Of a stretch of 64,000 nucleotides of DNA, positions 1 to 8,357 are shown piece by piece (position 1 is the stretch's first letter; each line of letters opens with the position of its first letter). Under the pieces are notes generated by a model that worked only from the letters and a program-made list of their open reading frames with translations, made no database searches and was not told where the DNA came from. Source of the DNA: Nitrospinia bacterium (GTDB lineage: Bacteria > Nitrospinota > Nitrospinia > Nitrospinales > JAJDAT01); NCBI GenBank assembly GCA_029261715.1, contig JAJDAT010000014.1, forward strand, positions 424,456-488,455. Reading direction: 5' to 3'. The position numbers and the translations under genes are program-made.

Positions 1-2
1 GA

Positions 3-275
3 ACATCCGAAAAAGATCTTTCGGAGTGGGTCGAAAAAAGTTGGATCGGCTCGGAATCAAAAATTCCTACAATTAGAGAAAAAAGAGTGCGTGGCGCTAA
101 GCGTGAGTCAATTGAACGAGATAAAGACATTGTACCTGCCAGAGGCGTCGTACTATTCAAGCTTACTGTAGACCCTGAATTTATAGAACCCGACCAAAAT
201 TTGTCTATTTTTCATCCAACTTCTATGGGATCTGCATCAACTCCAACCGAAATTTTGTTACACGTAAAAAAATAG
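3..275 (+). CDS. C-terminal end of an unrecognised protein (cut by window start)
   Basis: The reading frame is open from the first bases of the window to a TAG at 273-275, so this is the last 90 residues of a longer gene. A GTG inside it at 87 is not needed as a start. The visible part has a basic stretch (REKRVRGAKRE) followed by a beta-rich tail ending LLHVKK. I do not recognise a family and no motif stands out. It lies 115 bp upstream of the TerY-like gene on the same strand, so it could be the preceding gene of the same cluster, but no function can be given. Confidence 0.55.
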   Translation, partial: TSEKDLSEWVEKSWIGSESKIPTIREKRVRGAKRESIERDKDIVPARGVVLFKLTVDPEFIEPDQNLSIFHPTSMGSASTPTEILLHVKK

Positions 276-390
276 GTTCTTTAGTTCGTTTAGTCTTCCC
301 AAAATAACTTTTCGCTACAAGATGAGCGCGTCATGCAAACCGACGTCGTATCAACATTTTTCAAACAAAAACCCCTAAAAGGGATTTAAG

Positions 391-1092
391 ATGCGAAAAC
401 GCCCCGGGGGAGCCCTAGCCGGTCGTCCTCTACATTTTATATGGATCGCCGATAAATCTGGATCCATGGGAATCGACGGAAAGATACAGGCTTTAAACCA
501 CGCTATCCACGAAGCAATTCCTCATATGAAAGAGGCTGCCAACGAAAACCCCAACGCGGAGGTACTCGTTCGAGCTGTGGTATTTTCTGACGGAGCCCAA
601 TGGCATATTTCTAAGCCAACCCCCATTTCCGATTTCAAATGGAAAGACTTAACTGCCGGCGGAATAACGGATATGGGAAAAGCCATGAATCTAGTAGCGG
701 ATCAATTAAAAATTCCTCCGATGACAGATCGAGCCCTCCCACCCGTTTTAGTTTTAATTTCTGATGGTCAACCTACAGACGATTTTAACGCAAGCCTAAA
801 AAACCTTTTATCTTTGCCCTGGGGCAAAAAATCAGTTCGAATCGCTATTGCTATAGGTGAAGACGCCGATTTAGATACTCTTCAAAAATTTATTGGCAAT
901 GTAGAAATTGGGCCATTTCAGGCCAATAACCCCGAAACCCTTAAGAATTATATTAAATGGACTTCAACGGCTGTCCTTAAAGCCACTTCTTCCCCAATGA
1001 GCCAAACTGATTCGTCTGATTCAGGAACTCCTCCAAGTTCATTCATTCCAGAACCAACTATTTCAACCGATTCTTCTTCTGATATTTGGTGA
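391..1092 (+). CDS. TerY-like von Willebrand factor A domain protein (triad 1)
   Basis: This 233-residue protein is nearly all one vWA domain. The metal-ion-dependent adhesion site is complete: D21-x-S23-x-S25 in ADKSGSMG, T93 in GGITDMG and D125 in LISDGQP. Overall sequence resembles TerY, the vWA member of the TerY-P signalling triads. The last 30 residues form a Ser/Thr/Pro-rich tail (SSDSGTPPSS and similar), which could be a target of the neighbouring kinase; that is inference. There is no signal peptide, so it is probably cytoplasmic. The ATG follows a purine-rich AAAAGGGA. The PP2C gene starts 3 bp after the stop, indicating one transcript. In known triads the vWA protein is thought to be a scaffold or substrate switched by kinase and phosphatase. 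Confidence 0.85.
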   Translation: MRKRPGGALAGRPLHFIWIADKSGSMGIDGKIQALNHAIHEAIPHMKEAANENPNAEVLVRAVVFSDGAQWHISKPTPISDFKWKDLTAGGITDMGKAMNLVADQLKIPPMTDRALPPVLVLISDGQPTDDFNASLKNLLSLPWGKKSVRIAIAIGEDADLDTLQKFIGNVEIGPFQANNPETLKNYIKWTSTAVLKATSSPMSQTDSSDSGTPPSSFIPEPTISTDSSSDIW

Positions 1093-1095
1093 TTT

Positions 1096-1974
1096 ATGCC
1101 TTCTGTTACCAAAAAAAATGACGGTACTTGGCATATTATAGGCGAAAGCGTTCGAGGAGTTACACACGATCGGAAAGGATTACCAAATCAAGACGCGATT
1201 CGATATGTAGTAGAAAAAGGAAATGAGCTTCCGTTGGCCGTTGCCGTTTCTGACGGACATGGCAATTCTAGAAACTTTAGAAGCGAATTTGGCGCTCAGT
1301 TAGCGGCAAATATAACAAGCGATATTTTAATTCGCTTTTTGTCGCAGCCTTGTAATAAAAAAAATTCAGATCAAACGCTAAATAACATACAAAAAATTTT
1401 GATCCCCGATATCATCGAGACTTGGAAAAAAGAAGTCTTAGACCATTTTGAAAAAAATCCAATTTTAGAAACCGAACGAGAAAGATTAATCAGTAAGAAC
1501 GGATTCTCTCCGGACATAAATAACAATTTATCCGATCCCATTTTATTTTACGGAACTACTCTTTTAGCCGCAGGGGTTTCTGACTCATTAATAATATTAC
1601 TCCAGTTGGGAGATGGCGATATTCTCACTGTAGATCCACTTGGCAAAGTCTCTCAACCTATGCCCCATGATGACAATCTATTTGCGGACGAAACTACTTC
1701 ATTATGTTTACCAAACGCAGAACAATATATGCGGTACGTTGTTTTAGAACCTCAAACAAACCAAACAAAACTTTTGCTAATTTCAACCGATGGTTATTCA
1801 AAGTCTTTTATTAAAGATTCGGACTTTCTTGAAGTGGGTCCAGATTTTTTAGAACTTCTCGAAAATGAAGGCATAGCTACCGTTGAAAATAATTTGAAAA
1901 AGTGGTTAGACGAAACTTCTCGATTAGGCAGCGGGGACGATATAACTTTGGGAATTATTTATCATGAACGATAA
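1096..1974 (+). CDS. PP2C-family serine/threonine phosphatase (triad 1)
   Basis: This 292-residue PP2C-like phosphatase has the expected motifs in order: the N-terminal GxxHxxxGLPNQDA segment, the metal-binding D53-G-H-G, a central GDGDIL, the STDGYSKS segment and the C-terminal G280-D-D. These are the acidic residues that hold the two metal ions in PP2C enzymes, so it should be active. The N-terminal form GESVRGVTHDRKG with NQDA is the one seen in phosphatases partnered with TerY-like vWA proteins. It probably dephosphorylates proteins phosphorylated by the kinase at 4137-5456. Its stop overlaps the start of the beta-helix gene by 11 bp, an arrangement repeated at the second phosphatase (7377-7387). 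Confidence 0.85.
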   Translation: MPSVTKKNDGTWHIIGESVRGVTHDRKGLPNQDAIRYVVEKGNELPLAVAVSDGHGNSRNFRSEFGAQLAANITSDILIRFLSQPCNKKNSDQTLNNIQKILIPDIIETWKKEVLDHFEKNPILETERERLISKNGFSPDINNNLSDPILFYGTTLLAAGVSDSLIILLQLGDGDILTVDPLGKVSQPMPHDDNLFADETTSLCLPNAEQYMRYVVLEPQTNQTKLLLISTDGYSKSFIKDSDFLEVGPDFLELLENEGIATVENNLKKWLDETSRLGSGDDITLGIIYHER

Positions 1975-4123
1975 AATGAGCGAGGTTCCTCGAGAAGAAT
2001 TAGCAAAAATCCTGAAAAACTACGGCAAAGATCTTTGTCAAGACCCTCGAAGATGTGAAGCATTTTTGAAAGACCTATGCGGTCCTCACAAAAGAGAAAT
2101 ATTTATATTAGTAAGCGGTATTCGAGAAAGAATTCCTGAAGCTCTTCAGAAAAACTCCGAAAACTCAGTTAGTTTTAATCTTTTATTAGGCAATTTAACT
2201 AAACGATTGCGAGATAACTTAGGGCTTTCGCCTGAAGCGGCTTTATGGTGTGTAGAAACATGGACATACGCATTAGAGCTAGCGCCAAAATCTCCTACAA
2301 TCAAACCTACCCCAAAAAATAATATATCAAAGGAACCTAGTTCTAATTCTACTGAACATAGACCCATTCCAACGTTTGCGGTTTCTTTATCTGAAAAGGG
2401 AAGTTTTAATTCTATTTCAGATGCTCTAGAGCATGCGCCTCCACATTCTCGGATAATAATATACCCAGGTCGATATGAAGAAGCTATAACTATCAATAAA
2501 CCCATTGAGATAATCGGTCAAGGCTCTCCTAGAGAAATTGTTATCGTCTCTAAAGATGGTCCTTGCATCCGTATGGAAACCCAAACCGCCTTAGTATCAG
2601 GTTTAACGCTTCGAGGAATCTCCCCAAAATCGTATACCGTCGAAATATCTAAGGGAGAATTGAAGTTAAAAGATTGCGATATTTCTTCAGAATTTTTCTC
2701 TTGTATAGGAATTTTCGGGCCATCGGCTCGACCCATCATTTTTGGTTGCCGAATTAATAAAGCCAAAGAATATGGATTGCATGTCGCCCTTCAAGCTCAA
2801 GGAATGATTGAAGAGTGCGAAATTTATGCAAATAAGTTGTCAGGAATTAAAATTCAACAGGATGCTAATCCAATATTTAGAAAATGTCGAATCCGAGGTG
2901 GAAAAGAAAATGGACTAACCGTTAACGACAGCGGAAGAGGAATACTAGAAAATTGCGACTTTTCAGGGAATGGAGGCAACGCAATTGAGACTGAAACAAA
3001 AGGAGAACCAACCTTAAAAAATTGTAAAATTCATGATGGGAAAAAAGGTATCCAAGTCTTGGATTCAGGCAAAGGTAATTTTTATGGTTGCGATATTTTC
3101 AATAATACTCGACCTGGAATCGAGATAATAAAAAATGGGAACCCTGTTTTTGAGAAATGTCAATTTCACCACGGACGCGATTTAGGAATTTCCATATCCA
3201 AAAACGGGAAAGGAAAATTCAAAGATTGTGAAGTATTCGCAAATATTAAAGGAGGTCTTTCAATATCGGACTTAGGAGACCCAGAGTTTGAAAACTGTCT
3301 TATTCATGACAACCGAGAGAATGGAGCCTATTTTTTTAGCAAAGGCAAAGGCAAATTTCAAAGTTGTAGCTTTAGCGGAAACTCTTTGGCCTCTGTTTTT
3401 ATTCAATCTCTTGGAAATCCTATTTTTAGCCAATGTCGATTTAATTCCGGACGCGGTAGCTTAATAATTCATGACCGAGGAAAGGGCATTTTTGAGAAAT
3501 GCGAAATATTTCAAAATGAATTTGCTGGCGTTGAAATAAGAGAAAAGGGAAACCCAAGCTTGGAAGATTGCCGAATATACGATGGGCAAAGCGCTGGAGT
3601 CTTTATATACCGTAATGGATCTGGAACGTTTAAAAACTGTGAAATTTTTGGAAATCAATCTGCGGGAGTAGCAATTAAGCAACAAGCCAATCCAAAAATT
3701 ATTGGTTGCAAAGTTTATGGAAATCGAGAAAACGGAATCGAAATCTTTGACCAAGGAAAAGGGATATTTCAAAATTGCGATATTTATTCAAATAAAGGTT
3801 CCGGAATCAAAATTGCCCACCAAGGCGACCCTTCACTTAAAAATTGTAAAATAAGAGAAAGTGAATTCTCTGGCTTACTCGCTATCGACTTCGGCGTCGG
3901 ATACTTAGAATCATGCCAAATAATATCTAACGGCAATTATGGCGTAGACATCCTGAAGGGCGGAAACCCAATTATCAGAAACTGTAAAATTAATCGAAAT
4001 AAATCGAAAGGCGCTCGAATTGCGAACAAGGGAGTTGGCGATTTTGATAATTGCGACTTAACTGAAAATCGTGAAGGAGCATGGGCTATTGACCCAGAAT
4101 GCCAGGTAAAAATGGCAGGTTAA
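1964..4123 (+). CDS. Large right-handed beta-helix protein with 20 alternating coils
   Basis: This 719-residue protein has three parts. Residues 1 to about 110 are a helical module (DLCQDPRRCEAFL, then WCVETWTYAL) of a kind I associate with bacterial kinase and repeat proteins. Residues about 140-250 are the cap and first turns of a right-handed beta-helix (IIIYPGRYEEAITINKPIEI, typical of DUF1565/pectin-lyase-like folds). Residues 255-714 are 20 coils of 22-23 residues, alternating between a GNPxF-type and a GKGxF-type coil. A cysteine stands at position 8 of every coil. No signal peptide or membrane segment is seen, so it is likely a cytoplasmic scaffold rather than a secreted lyase. It sits between phosphatase and kinase of triad 1, overlapping the phosphatase by 11 bp. 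The precise role is unknown. Confidence 0.8.
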   Translation: MNDKMSEVPREELAKILKNYGKDLCQDPRRCEAFLKDLCGPHKREIFILVSGIRERIPEALQKNSENSVSFNLLLGNLTKRLRDNLGLSPEAALWCVETWTYALELAPKSPTIKPTPKNNISKEPSSNSTEHRPIPTFAVSLSEKGSFNSISDALEHAPPHSRIIIYPGRYEEAITINKPIEIIGQGSPREIVIVSKDGPCIRMETQTALVSGLTLRGISPKSYTVEISKGELKLKDCDISSEFFSCIGIFGPSARPIIFGCRINKAKEYGLHVALQAQGMIEECEIYANKLSGIKIQQDANPIFRKCRIRGGKENGLTVNDSGRGILENCDFSGNGGNAIETETKGEPTLKNCKIHDGKKGIQVLDSGKGNFYGCDIFNNTRPGIEIIKNGNPVFEKCQFHHGRDLGISISKNGKGKFKDCEVFANIKGGLSISDLGDPEFENCLIHDNRENGAYFFSKGKGKFQSCSFSGNSLASVFIQSLGNPIFSQCRFNSGRGSLIIHDRGKGIFEKCEIFQNEFAGVEIREKGNPSLEDCRIYDGQSAGVFIYRNGSGTFKNCEIFGNQSAGVAIKQQANPKIIGCKVYGNRENGIEIFDQGKGIFQNCDIYSNKGSGIKIAHQGDPSLKNCKIRESEFSGLLAIDFGVGYLESCQIISNGNYGVDILKGGNPIIRNCKINRNKSKGARIANKGVGDFDNCDLTENREGAWAIDPECQVKMAG

Positions 4124-4136
4124 TCATTTAAAAGAT

Positions 4137-5456
4137 ATGAATCAATTACTAAAAACTAATTGCAAACTTTCATTGACCAATCTACAAACTCATTGCGAGG
4201 TAGACTACATCATTGGAAGCGGCGCTCAGGGAGAAGTTTATAAAGTGGATTTAGATGGAAAATCCCTTGCTCTAAAATGGTATTTCTCAAGAGCCGCGAC
4301 AGAAAAACAACGTAATATTTTAAAAACACTCATCGATAAAGGACCGCCTGCTTCAAGCTTCCTTTGGCCTATACTTTTTGCCGAATCTCCAGCCATTCCT
4401 GGATTCGGTTATTTTATGCCACTGCGGGATACAAGATTTAAAGGACTGACAAATTTAATGAAGAGACGAATCGATCCAACGTTTCAAACATTATCGCTAA
4501 CAGGCGCAAATTTAGCTCATAACTTCCTACAACTTCATTCCAAAGGATTGTGCTACAGAGATATATCTTTTGGAAATATTTTTCTAGATCCTAATACCGC
4601 TGAAATTCAAATTTGCGACAACGACAATGTGACCGAAGACGATCAAAGTCAGGGTGGGATATTAGGTACCCCTAGATTTATGGCTCCAGAATTAGTACGA
4701 AGAGAGGCTAGCCCAAGTTCTCAAACCGATTTATTTTCCCTTTCAGTTCTACTCTTCTACCTGCTTTTGCTTCATCACCCTCTTGAAGGCAAGAAAGAAC
4801 TCTCTATTAAATGTTTAGACCTCCCTGCTATGAACCGATTGTATGGCAAAGAACCATTATTTATCTTTGATCCTATCGATTCATCGAACGAACCTGTTTC
4901 TGGCCATCATGATAACGCTTTAATATTTTGGCCTATCTATCCGAAGTTTTTACGTGACTTGTTTATACAAGCGTTTGGGGAAGGCCTTGTCGATCCTACG
5001 TCGAGAGTAAGAGAAAGTGAATGGAGAAACGCTTTAACCCTTCTTAGCGATTCTATTTTTTATTGTTCTAATTGTGAATCAGAAAATTTTTACGATTCTG
5101 ATTTTATAAAAGCAAATCAAGGGTCAGCAGGAATATGCTGGTCTTGCCAAAACACGCTTTCTTTGCCGCCAAGAATAAAAATAGAAAATAAAATCATCAT
5201 GCTTAATAAAGATTCAAAACTATTTCCATATCACATTGACGATTCAAGACCTTGCGATTTTTCAGCTCCAATCGGAGAAAGACTCTCTAAAAACTCAGAC
5301 CTAGAACAGCCTACTATAAAAAATATCTCTAGAGAAAAATGGGTTTCTTCTCTACCTGGAGAAACTCCACACGATATTCTTCCTGGAGAAAAACTTAACT
5401 TAATTACCGGGACACAGGTTTATTTCGGAAAGAAAAAAGGTATTATCCGCATTTAA
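4137..5456 (+). CDS. Serine/threonine protein kinase with C-terminal zinc ribbon (triad 1)
   Basis: This 439-residue protein has an N-terminal Hanks-type kinase domain. It shows the glycine loop G27-S-G-A-Q-G, the ATP-binding lysine K47 in LALKW, the catalytic loop Y140-R-D142-I-S-F-G-N147 (HRD reads YRD), a metal-binding D161-N-D in place of DFG, and the GTPRFMAPE activation segment. It is probably active despite the two conservative changes. A zinc ribbon follows near residues 310-340 (CSNC and CWSC), then a beta-rich C-terminal region with LFPYHI and a closing YFGKKKGII. Kinase plus zinc ribbon is the form found in TerY-P triads. It starts 13 bp after the beta-helix gene, so it is the last gene of the first set. 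Confidence 0.85.
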   Translation: MNQLLKTNCKLSLTNLQTHCEVDYIIGSGAQGEVYKVDLDGKSLALKWYFSRAATEKQRNILKTLIDKGPPASSFLWPILFAESPAIPGFGYFMPLRDTRFKGLTNLMKRRIDPTFQTLSLTGANLAHNFLQLHSKGLCYRDISFGNIFLDPNTAEIQICDNDNVTEDDQSQGGILGTPRFMAPELVRREASPSSQTDLFSLSVLLFYLLLLHHPLEGKKELSIKCLDLPAMNRLYGKEPLFIFDPIDSSNEPVSGHHDNALIFWPIYPKFLRDLFIQAFGEGLVDPTSRVRESEWRNALTLLSDSIFYCSNCESENFYDSDFIKANQGSAGICWSCQNTLSLPPRIKIENKIIMLNKDSKLFPYHIDDSRPCDFSAPIGERLSKNSDLEQPTIKNISREKWVSSLPGETPHDILPGEKLNLITGTQVYFGKKKGIIRI

Positions 5457-5487
5457 ACAATCAAACTCGATTTATAGAATAAATTTA

Positions 5488-5514
5488 TTATTGTTTATAA
5501 AGGCAGGCTATAAT
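5488..5514 (+). promoter_or_regulatory. Possible sigma-70 promoter for triad 2
   Basis: A perfect TATAAT lies at 5509-5514 in the 96 bp between the kinase stop and the next ATG. The upstream hexamer is weak (TTATTG at 5488-5493, spacing only 15). This would give the second triad its own promoter in addition to read-through. Confidence 0.35.
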
Positions 5515-5552
5515 AAATAATATTAAACTCTTCATTTTTGGAACTCGGAATT

Positions 5553-6518
5553 ATGGCTAAATTCATTTGTCCCAATTGCAAGAAAGAGTACGAAAAAAAG
5601 ACAGAAGACGGCTACTGCAATAATCAACCAGAATGTGAATATGGTTTGGGTTGGTTAACAGAACTTTCTTCCACAACTCCAATAGAAGAAACCGCCGAAG
5701 CCAATTCCCCATCCCCAATCTCTTTCGAAAGAGAAATTGGACTTTGCGTTTTGATGATGGACGGTTCTTATTCCATGGCCGATCCTGCTTTTCCAAGCTC
5801 GGATTATCCCGGAAATAAATACGATTTAATCGCTCGAAACTCTGCCGCAGGAATCTGGTCTCTCAAAAATCTAACTCATATTGATAGCGCTTACATCGCT
5901 TTTTGCGTTTTTGCGGGAAAACCTATTTGGATCTGGACTAAGAGTATCAAAGAAATAATTGACGAATTTCAAAATCGTCAAAATTTCTCCGACTTTATTT
6001 ATGAAACCTTAGAGAAAAAGACCCTTGAACCAAAAGCAACAAATATTAACGCCGCTTTAAACCTCTCCTACGATATTTTTCAGCAATATCTAGAGGGAAA
6101 CTTAAAAGATTTTGGCGGCTTAACGGATTTCAAACCATTGGAACACCAAGTCGTGCGCCAAGACGACAAAGGGCAGGAAGATTTTATTACAATTCCAAAC
6201 GCCCGCACTTTCATATACACGGATGGGGAACATAATGTAACTGCCCCAATCCGTAATCCCTTTGAGCAAGTCGAACAATCTATTTTAATGACGGCATTTA
6301 TTGGAGAAGAAGAAGAATCCTCGGGGATAAAACAAATGAAAGAACTTGCAGCCATTTGCCCAAAACATTCTCCATCAAAAGGTTTTTTCCTTTTTGACGA
6401 CGCTGAAAGGTCCCAAATCCTTAAAGGTCTATTTAGAATGGCTTCCGGAGCTTCTGGGTTTTGCCCTTCTTGTCTCTTGCTCGACCAATCCCCCCCTAAT
6501 GAAGAAGCTTCAGAATGA
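5553..6518 (+). CDS. von Willebrand factor A protein with N-terminal zinc ribbon (triad 2)
   Basis: I chose the ATG at 5553 because the zinc ribbon starts right after it; a TTG at 5538 would add five residues. Residues 6-28 form a Cys4 ribbon (C6, C9, C22, C28). The vWA domain follows with its metal site D70-G-S72-Y-S74. It is longer than the TerY-like protein at 391-1092, and its C-terminus carries another CPSC pair near residue 308, so two metal-binding ends flank the vWA domain. No signal peptide is present. The stop overlaps the next phosphatase start in an ATGA, indicating translational coupling. It probably plays the vWA scaffold role in the second set of the cassette. Confidence 0.8.
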   Translation: MAKFICPNCKKEYEKKTEDGYCNNQPECEYGLGWLTELSSTTPIEETAEANSPSPISFEREIGLCVLMMDGSYSMADPAFPSSDYPGNKYDLIARNSAAGIWSLKNLTHIDSAYIAFCVFAGKPIWIWTKSIKEIIDEFQNRQNFSDFIYETLEKKTLEPKATNINAALNLSYDIFQQYLEGNLKDFGGLTDFKPLEHQVVRQDDKGQEDFITIPNARTFIYTDGEHNVTAPIRNPFEQVEQSILMTAFIGEEEESSGIKQMKELAAICPKHSPSKGFFLFDDAERSQILKGLFRMASGASGFCPSCLLLDQSPPNEEASE

Positions 6519-7387
6519 CCTCGGTTCCTCCCCTACCCAGTGACAATGAAAACAAAAACAGCCGCGCCCTAATTTGCGAAATAACCACATCGTCCGGTCC
6601 ACGCAAAGGGATGCCATCGGGAAAAAGTTCAAACTTAGAACTAGGCGAAGATTCTGGCGGCTTCTTATCACTTTCCGGTCAATTAGGAATTATTTGGATT
6701 GCTGATGGAACAAGCGATTCAACACGTATAGGTTCATTTTCCTCAAGAATTCTAGCGCAAGAGTTGGGGCAGGCATTTTCAAACGAAATATTAACTCATT
6801 GGACAAGTTTACGAAAAACCAAAAAACTTGACGTTAACCTATCCGAAATAGTTACAAAAACAGCTGATAAAATCAAAACAAAGTGGTCGTCTCGTTTAAA
6901 AGAAAATCCGGAAGAAGAAAAAGCTCTGGTTCGATCACTTTCGTCCTTAAAACAAAAAACTCCCGAACCTAATTCCATCTTTTATGAATTCTCTTCGACT
7001 TTTTCGGCTATCACTTTGGACAGCGAAGGAAATTTAAACTGTGTCTCCGCAGGCGATTCCTTGACAGCTATTTTTAAAAAAGATGAAAATCAATTTTTCG
7101 CGTTTAAAAAAGGAGGCATAACTTTTCGACTAAAGATAAAAGGCGGAAAAATCGCGTGTGAAAAGTTTCTATCGCCTTTAGAAAATTATCAAACAAACGA
7201 AACGAACTTCGTCATATTGTCTTCCGATGGAGCTAAAGAAACAATTTTATCGTTAACAAAAGATAAAAAACTTCTTAAACCCAATTTAGAGCATTTTCTT
7301 TTATTGAAAGAAAAAAGTATAGGGACTTATCCAAAAACACAAGACGATAAAACTTTAGGACTTATAGGACGAATTCATGCAAGTTAA
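6515..7387 (+). CDS. Divergent PP2C-like phosphatase (triad 2)
   Basis: This 290-residue protein has the PP2C layout but altered motifs. The first metal motif reads D64-G-T-S rather than DGHG. The central part has LNCVSAGDSL, the late part LSSDGAKE, and the end DDKTLGLIG. The aspartates expected to bind metal are largely kept, so activity is possible but less sure than for the phosphatase at 1096-1974. Similar DGT forms occur in other PP2C proteins. The start overlaps the preceding vWA gene by 4 bp, and the stop overlaps the next kinase-like gene by 11 bp, the same overlap length as between phosphatase 1 and the beta-helix gene. Confidence 0.7.
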   Translation: MTSVPPLPSDNENKNSRALICEITTSSGPRKGMPSGKSSNLELGEDSGGFLSLSGQLGIIWIADGTSDSTRIGSFSSRILAQELGQAFSNEILTHWTSLRKTKKLDVNLSEIVTKTADKIKTKWSSRLKENPEEEKALVRSLSSLKQKTPEPNSIFYEFSSTFSAITLDSEGNLNCVSAGDSLTAIFKKDENQFFAFKKGGITFRLKIKGGKIACEKFLSPLENYQTNETNFVILSSDGAKETILSLTKDKKLLKPNLEHFLLLKEKSIGTYPKTQDDKTLGLIGRIHAS

Positions 7388-8300
7388 ATTGGGACTGTTC
7401 ACAAAGTTCTTCGACCCTAATACCATGAATTGGAAAAACCAATCTTCTCTAAACGATCAATTTGGAGTTTGGAAAATAGGAAAACGAAATATTTTTGTTA
7501 AGAGATTTCAAAAACTTCCACCTGGATGGCGTTTGATGGAAGAGGCTATCGTTAAATCGTTTTTAAATACCCCACAAATTTATCGCCTCCAAGAAGATGA
7601 TAATTTCTATTACGCTTTCATGGAATGTCTAGATGGAGATACCCTATACAACATCATTCAAGGAAGAAAAACTTCCGATTTTTTTCAAACTTCCGGTTTG
7701 GGTAACGAAGATAAAATTAATATTGTGCTCTCAGTAACCGCTAGCATTCGATCTCTAAATCTAAGAGGTTTTTGGTATCCCGATTTAGATTTAAAAAATA
7801 TTTTTGTGGTAAAAACCCCTAAAAAAACTAAAATTTTTCTTATAGATTTAGATAGTTGTCCCAGTAGCGACCAATCTTTTGATCCTGGAAATGTTTCTCA
7901 AGTCTGTTGGGAAGGTTTAGTAAAAACCTATCTTAAACACGGCAAGCCTTTTTTAAAACGAGAAGGTCCGAACATTGTTCGAATTGCTCCTAATGGAATC
8001 CATTTAAACCAATCAATGCTTATTTTATTCGCTCATTACATCAAAAGATTAGGAATTGTGCCAAAAGAACTACCGCTTTACGATCCTTTAATCAATTCTA
8101 AAAGCCCTTTTAGCGGCACACTTTCTTTAATACATTTAAAATTGTTAGACGGGGAGGATTCCTGGAGGGACACGGAAGCGTTTATTTGTAATTACTTTTC
8201 CATTTCTAAATCTAGACTCCAGAAAAAATACCAAGGAAAAAAACCAGGAAAAACTCACTGGGTTGAGCTGATAAGGAAATTAAAGAACGCGCGAACTTGA
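7377..8300 (+). CDS. Atypical kinase-like protein, Kdo-kinase/RIO type (triad 2)
   Basis: This 307-residue protein has a recognisable kinase core but not a Hanks-type catalytic loop. The loop reads W133-Y-P-D136-L-D-L-K-N141, and the metal motif is D157-L-D159 in LIDLDSC. This D-x4-N plus IDxD pattern resembles lipopolysaccharide Kdo kinase (KdkA) and RIO-like kinases. A candidate ATP lysine is in NIFVKRF. By position it is the kinase of the second triad. By sequence it could instead phosphorylate a sugar or lipid. The ATG at 7377 has an AGGAC about 5 bp upstream and overlaps the phosphatase by 11 bp. A terminator-like hairpin follows the stop. Confidence 0.65.
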   Translation: MQVKLGLFTKFFDPNTMNWKNQSSLNDQFGVWKIGKRNIFVKRFQKLPPGWRLMEEAIVKSFLNTPQIYRLQEDDNFYYAFMECLDGDTLYNIIQGRKTSDFFQTSGLGNEDKINIVLSVTASIRSLNLRGFWYPDLDLKNIFVVKTPKKTKIFLIDLDSCPSSDQSFDPGNVSQVCWEGLVKTYLKHGKPFLKREGPNIVRIAPNGIHLNQSMLILFAHYIKRLGIVPKELPLYDPLINSKSPFSGTLSLIHLKLLDGEDSWRDTEAFICNYFSISKSRLQKKYQGKKPGKTHWVELIRKLKNART

Positions 8301-8331
8301 TTATTCCACTGGGGATAGCGTTTTGCGAAGG

Positions 8332-8354
8332 ATTGGGAAAAACCTAATTTTTTT
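8332..8354 (+). terminator. Probable rho-independent terminator after the signalling cassette
   Basis: ATTGGG and CCTAAT pair (one G-T wobble) around an A-rich loop, followed directly by a run of seven T. It lies 31 bp after the kinase-like stop and just before the convergent response regulator stop, so it should end the + strand cassette. Confidence 0.5.
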
Positions 8355-8357
8355 CAA

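Noticed and set aside
1964..4123. Beta-helix protein as a phage tail spike or secreted pectate lyase
   Set aside because: No signal peptide, no lyase catalytic residues recognised, no phage genes around it, and it overlaps a phosphatase gene.
391..8300. Calling the cassette a tellurite-resistance operon
   Set aside because: Only the vWA/PP2C/kinase triad is present; no TerB, TerC, TerD or TerZ gene is visible, so resistance cannot be claimed.
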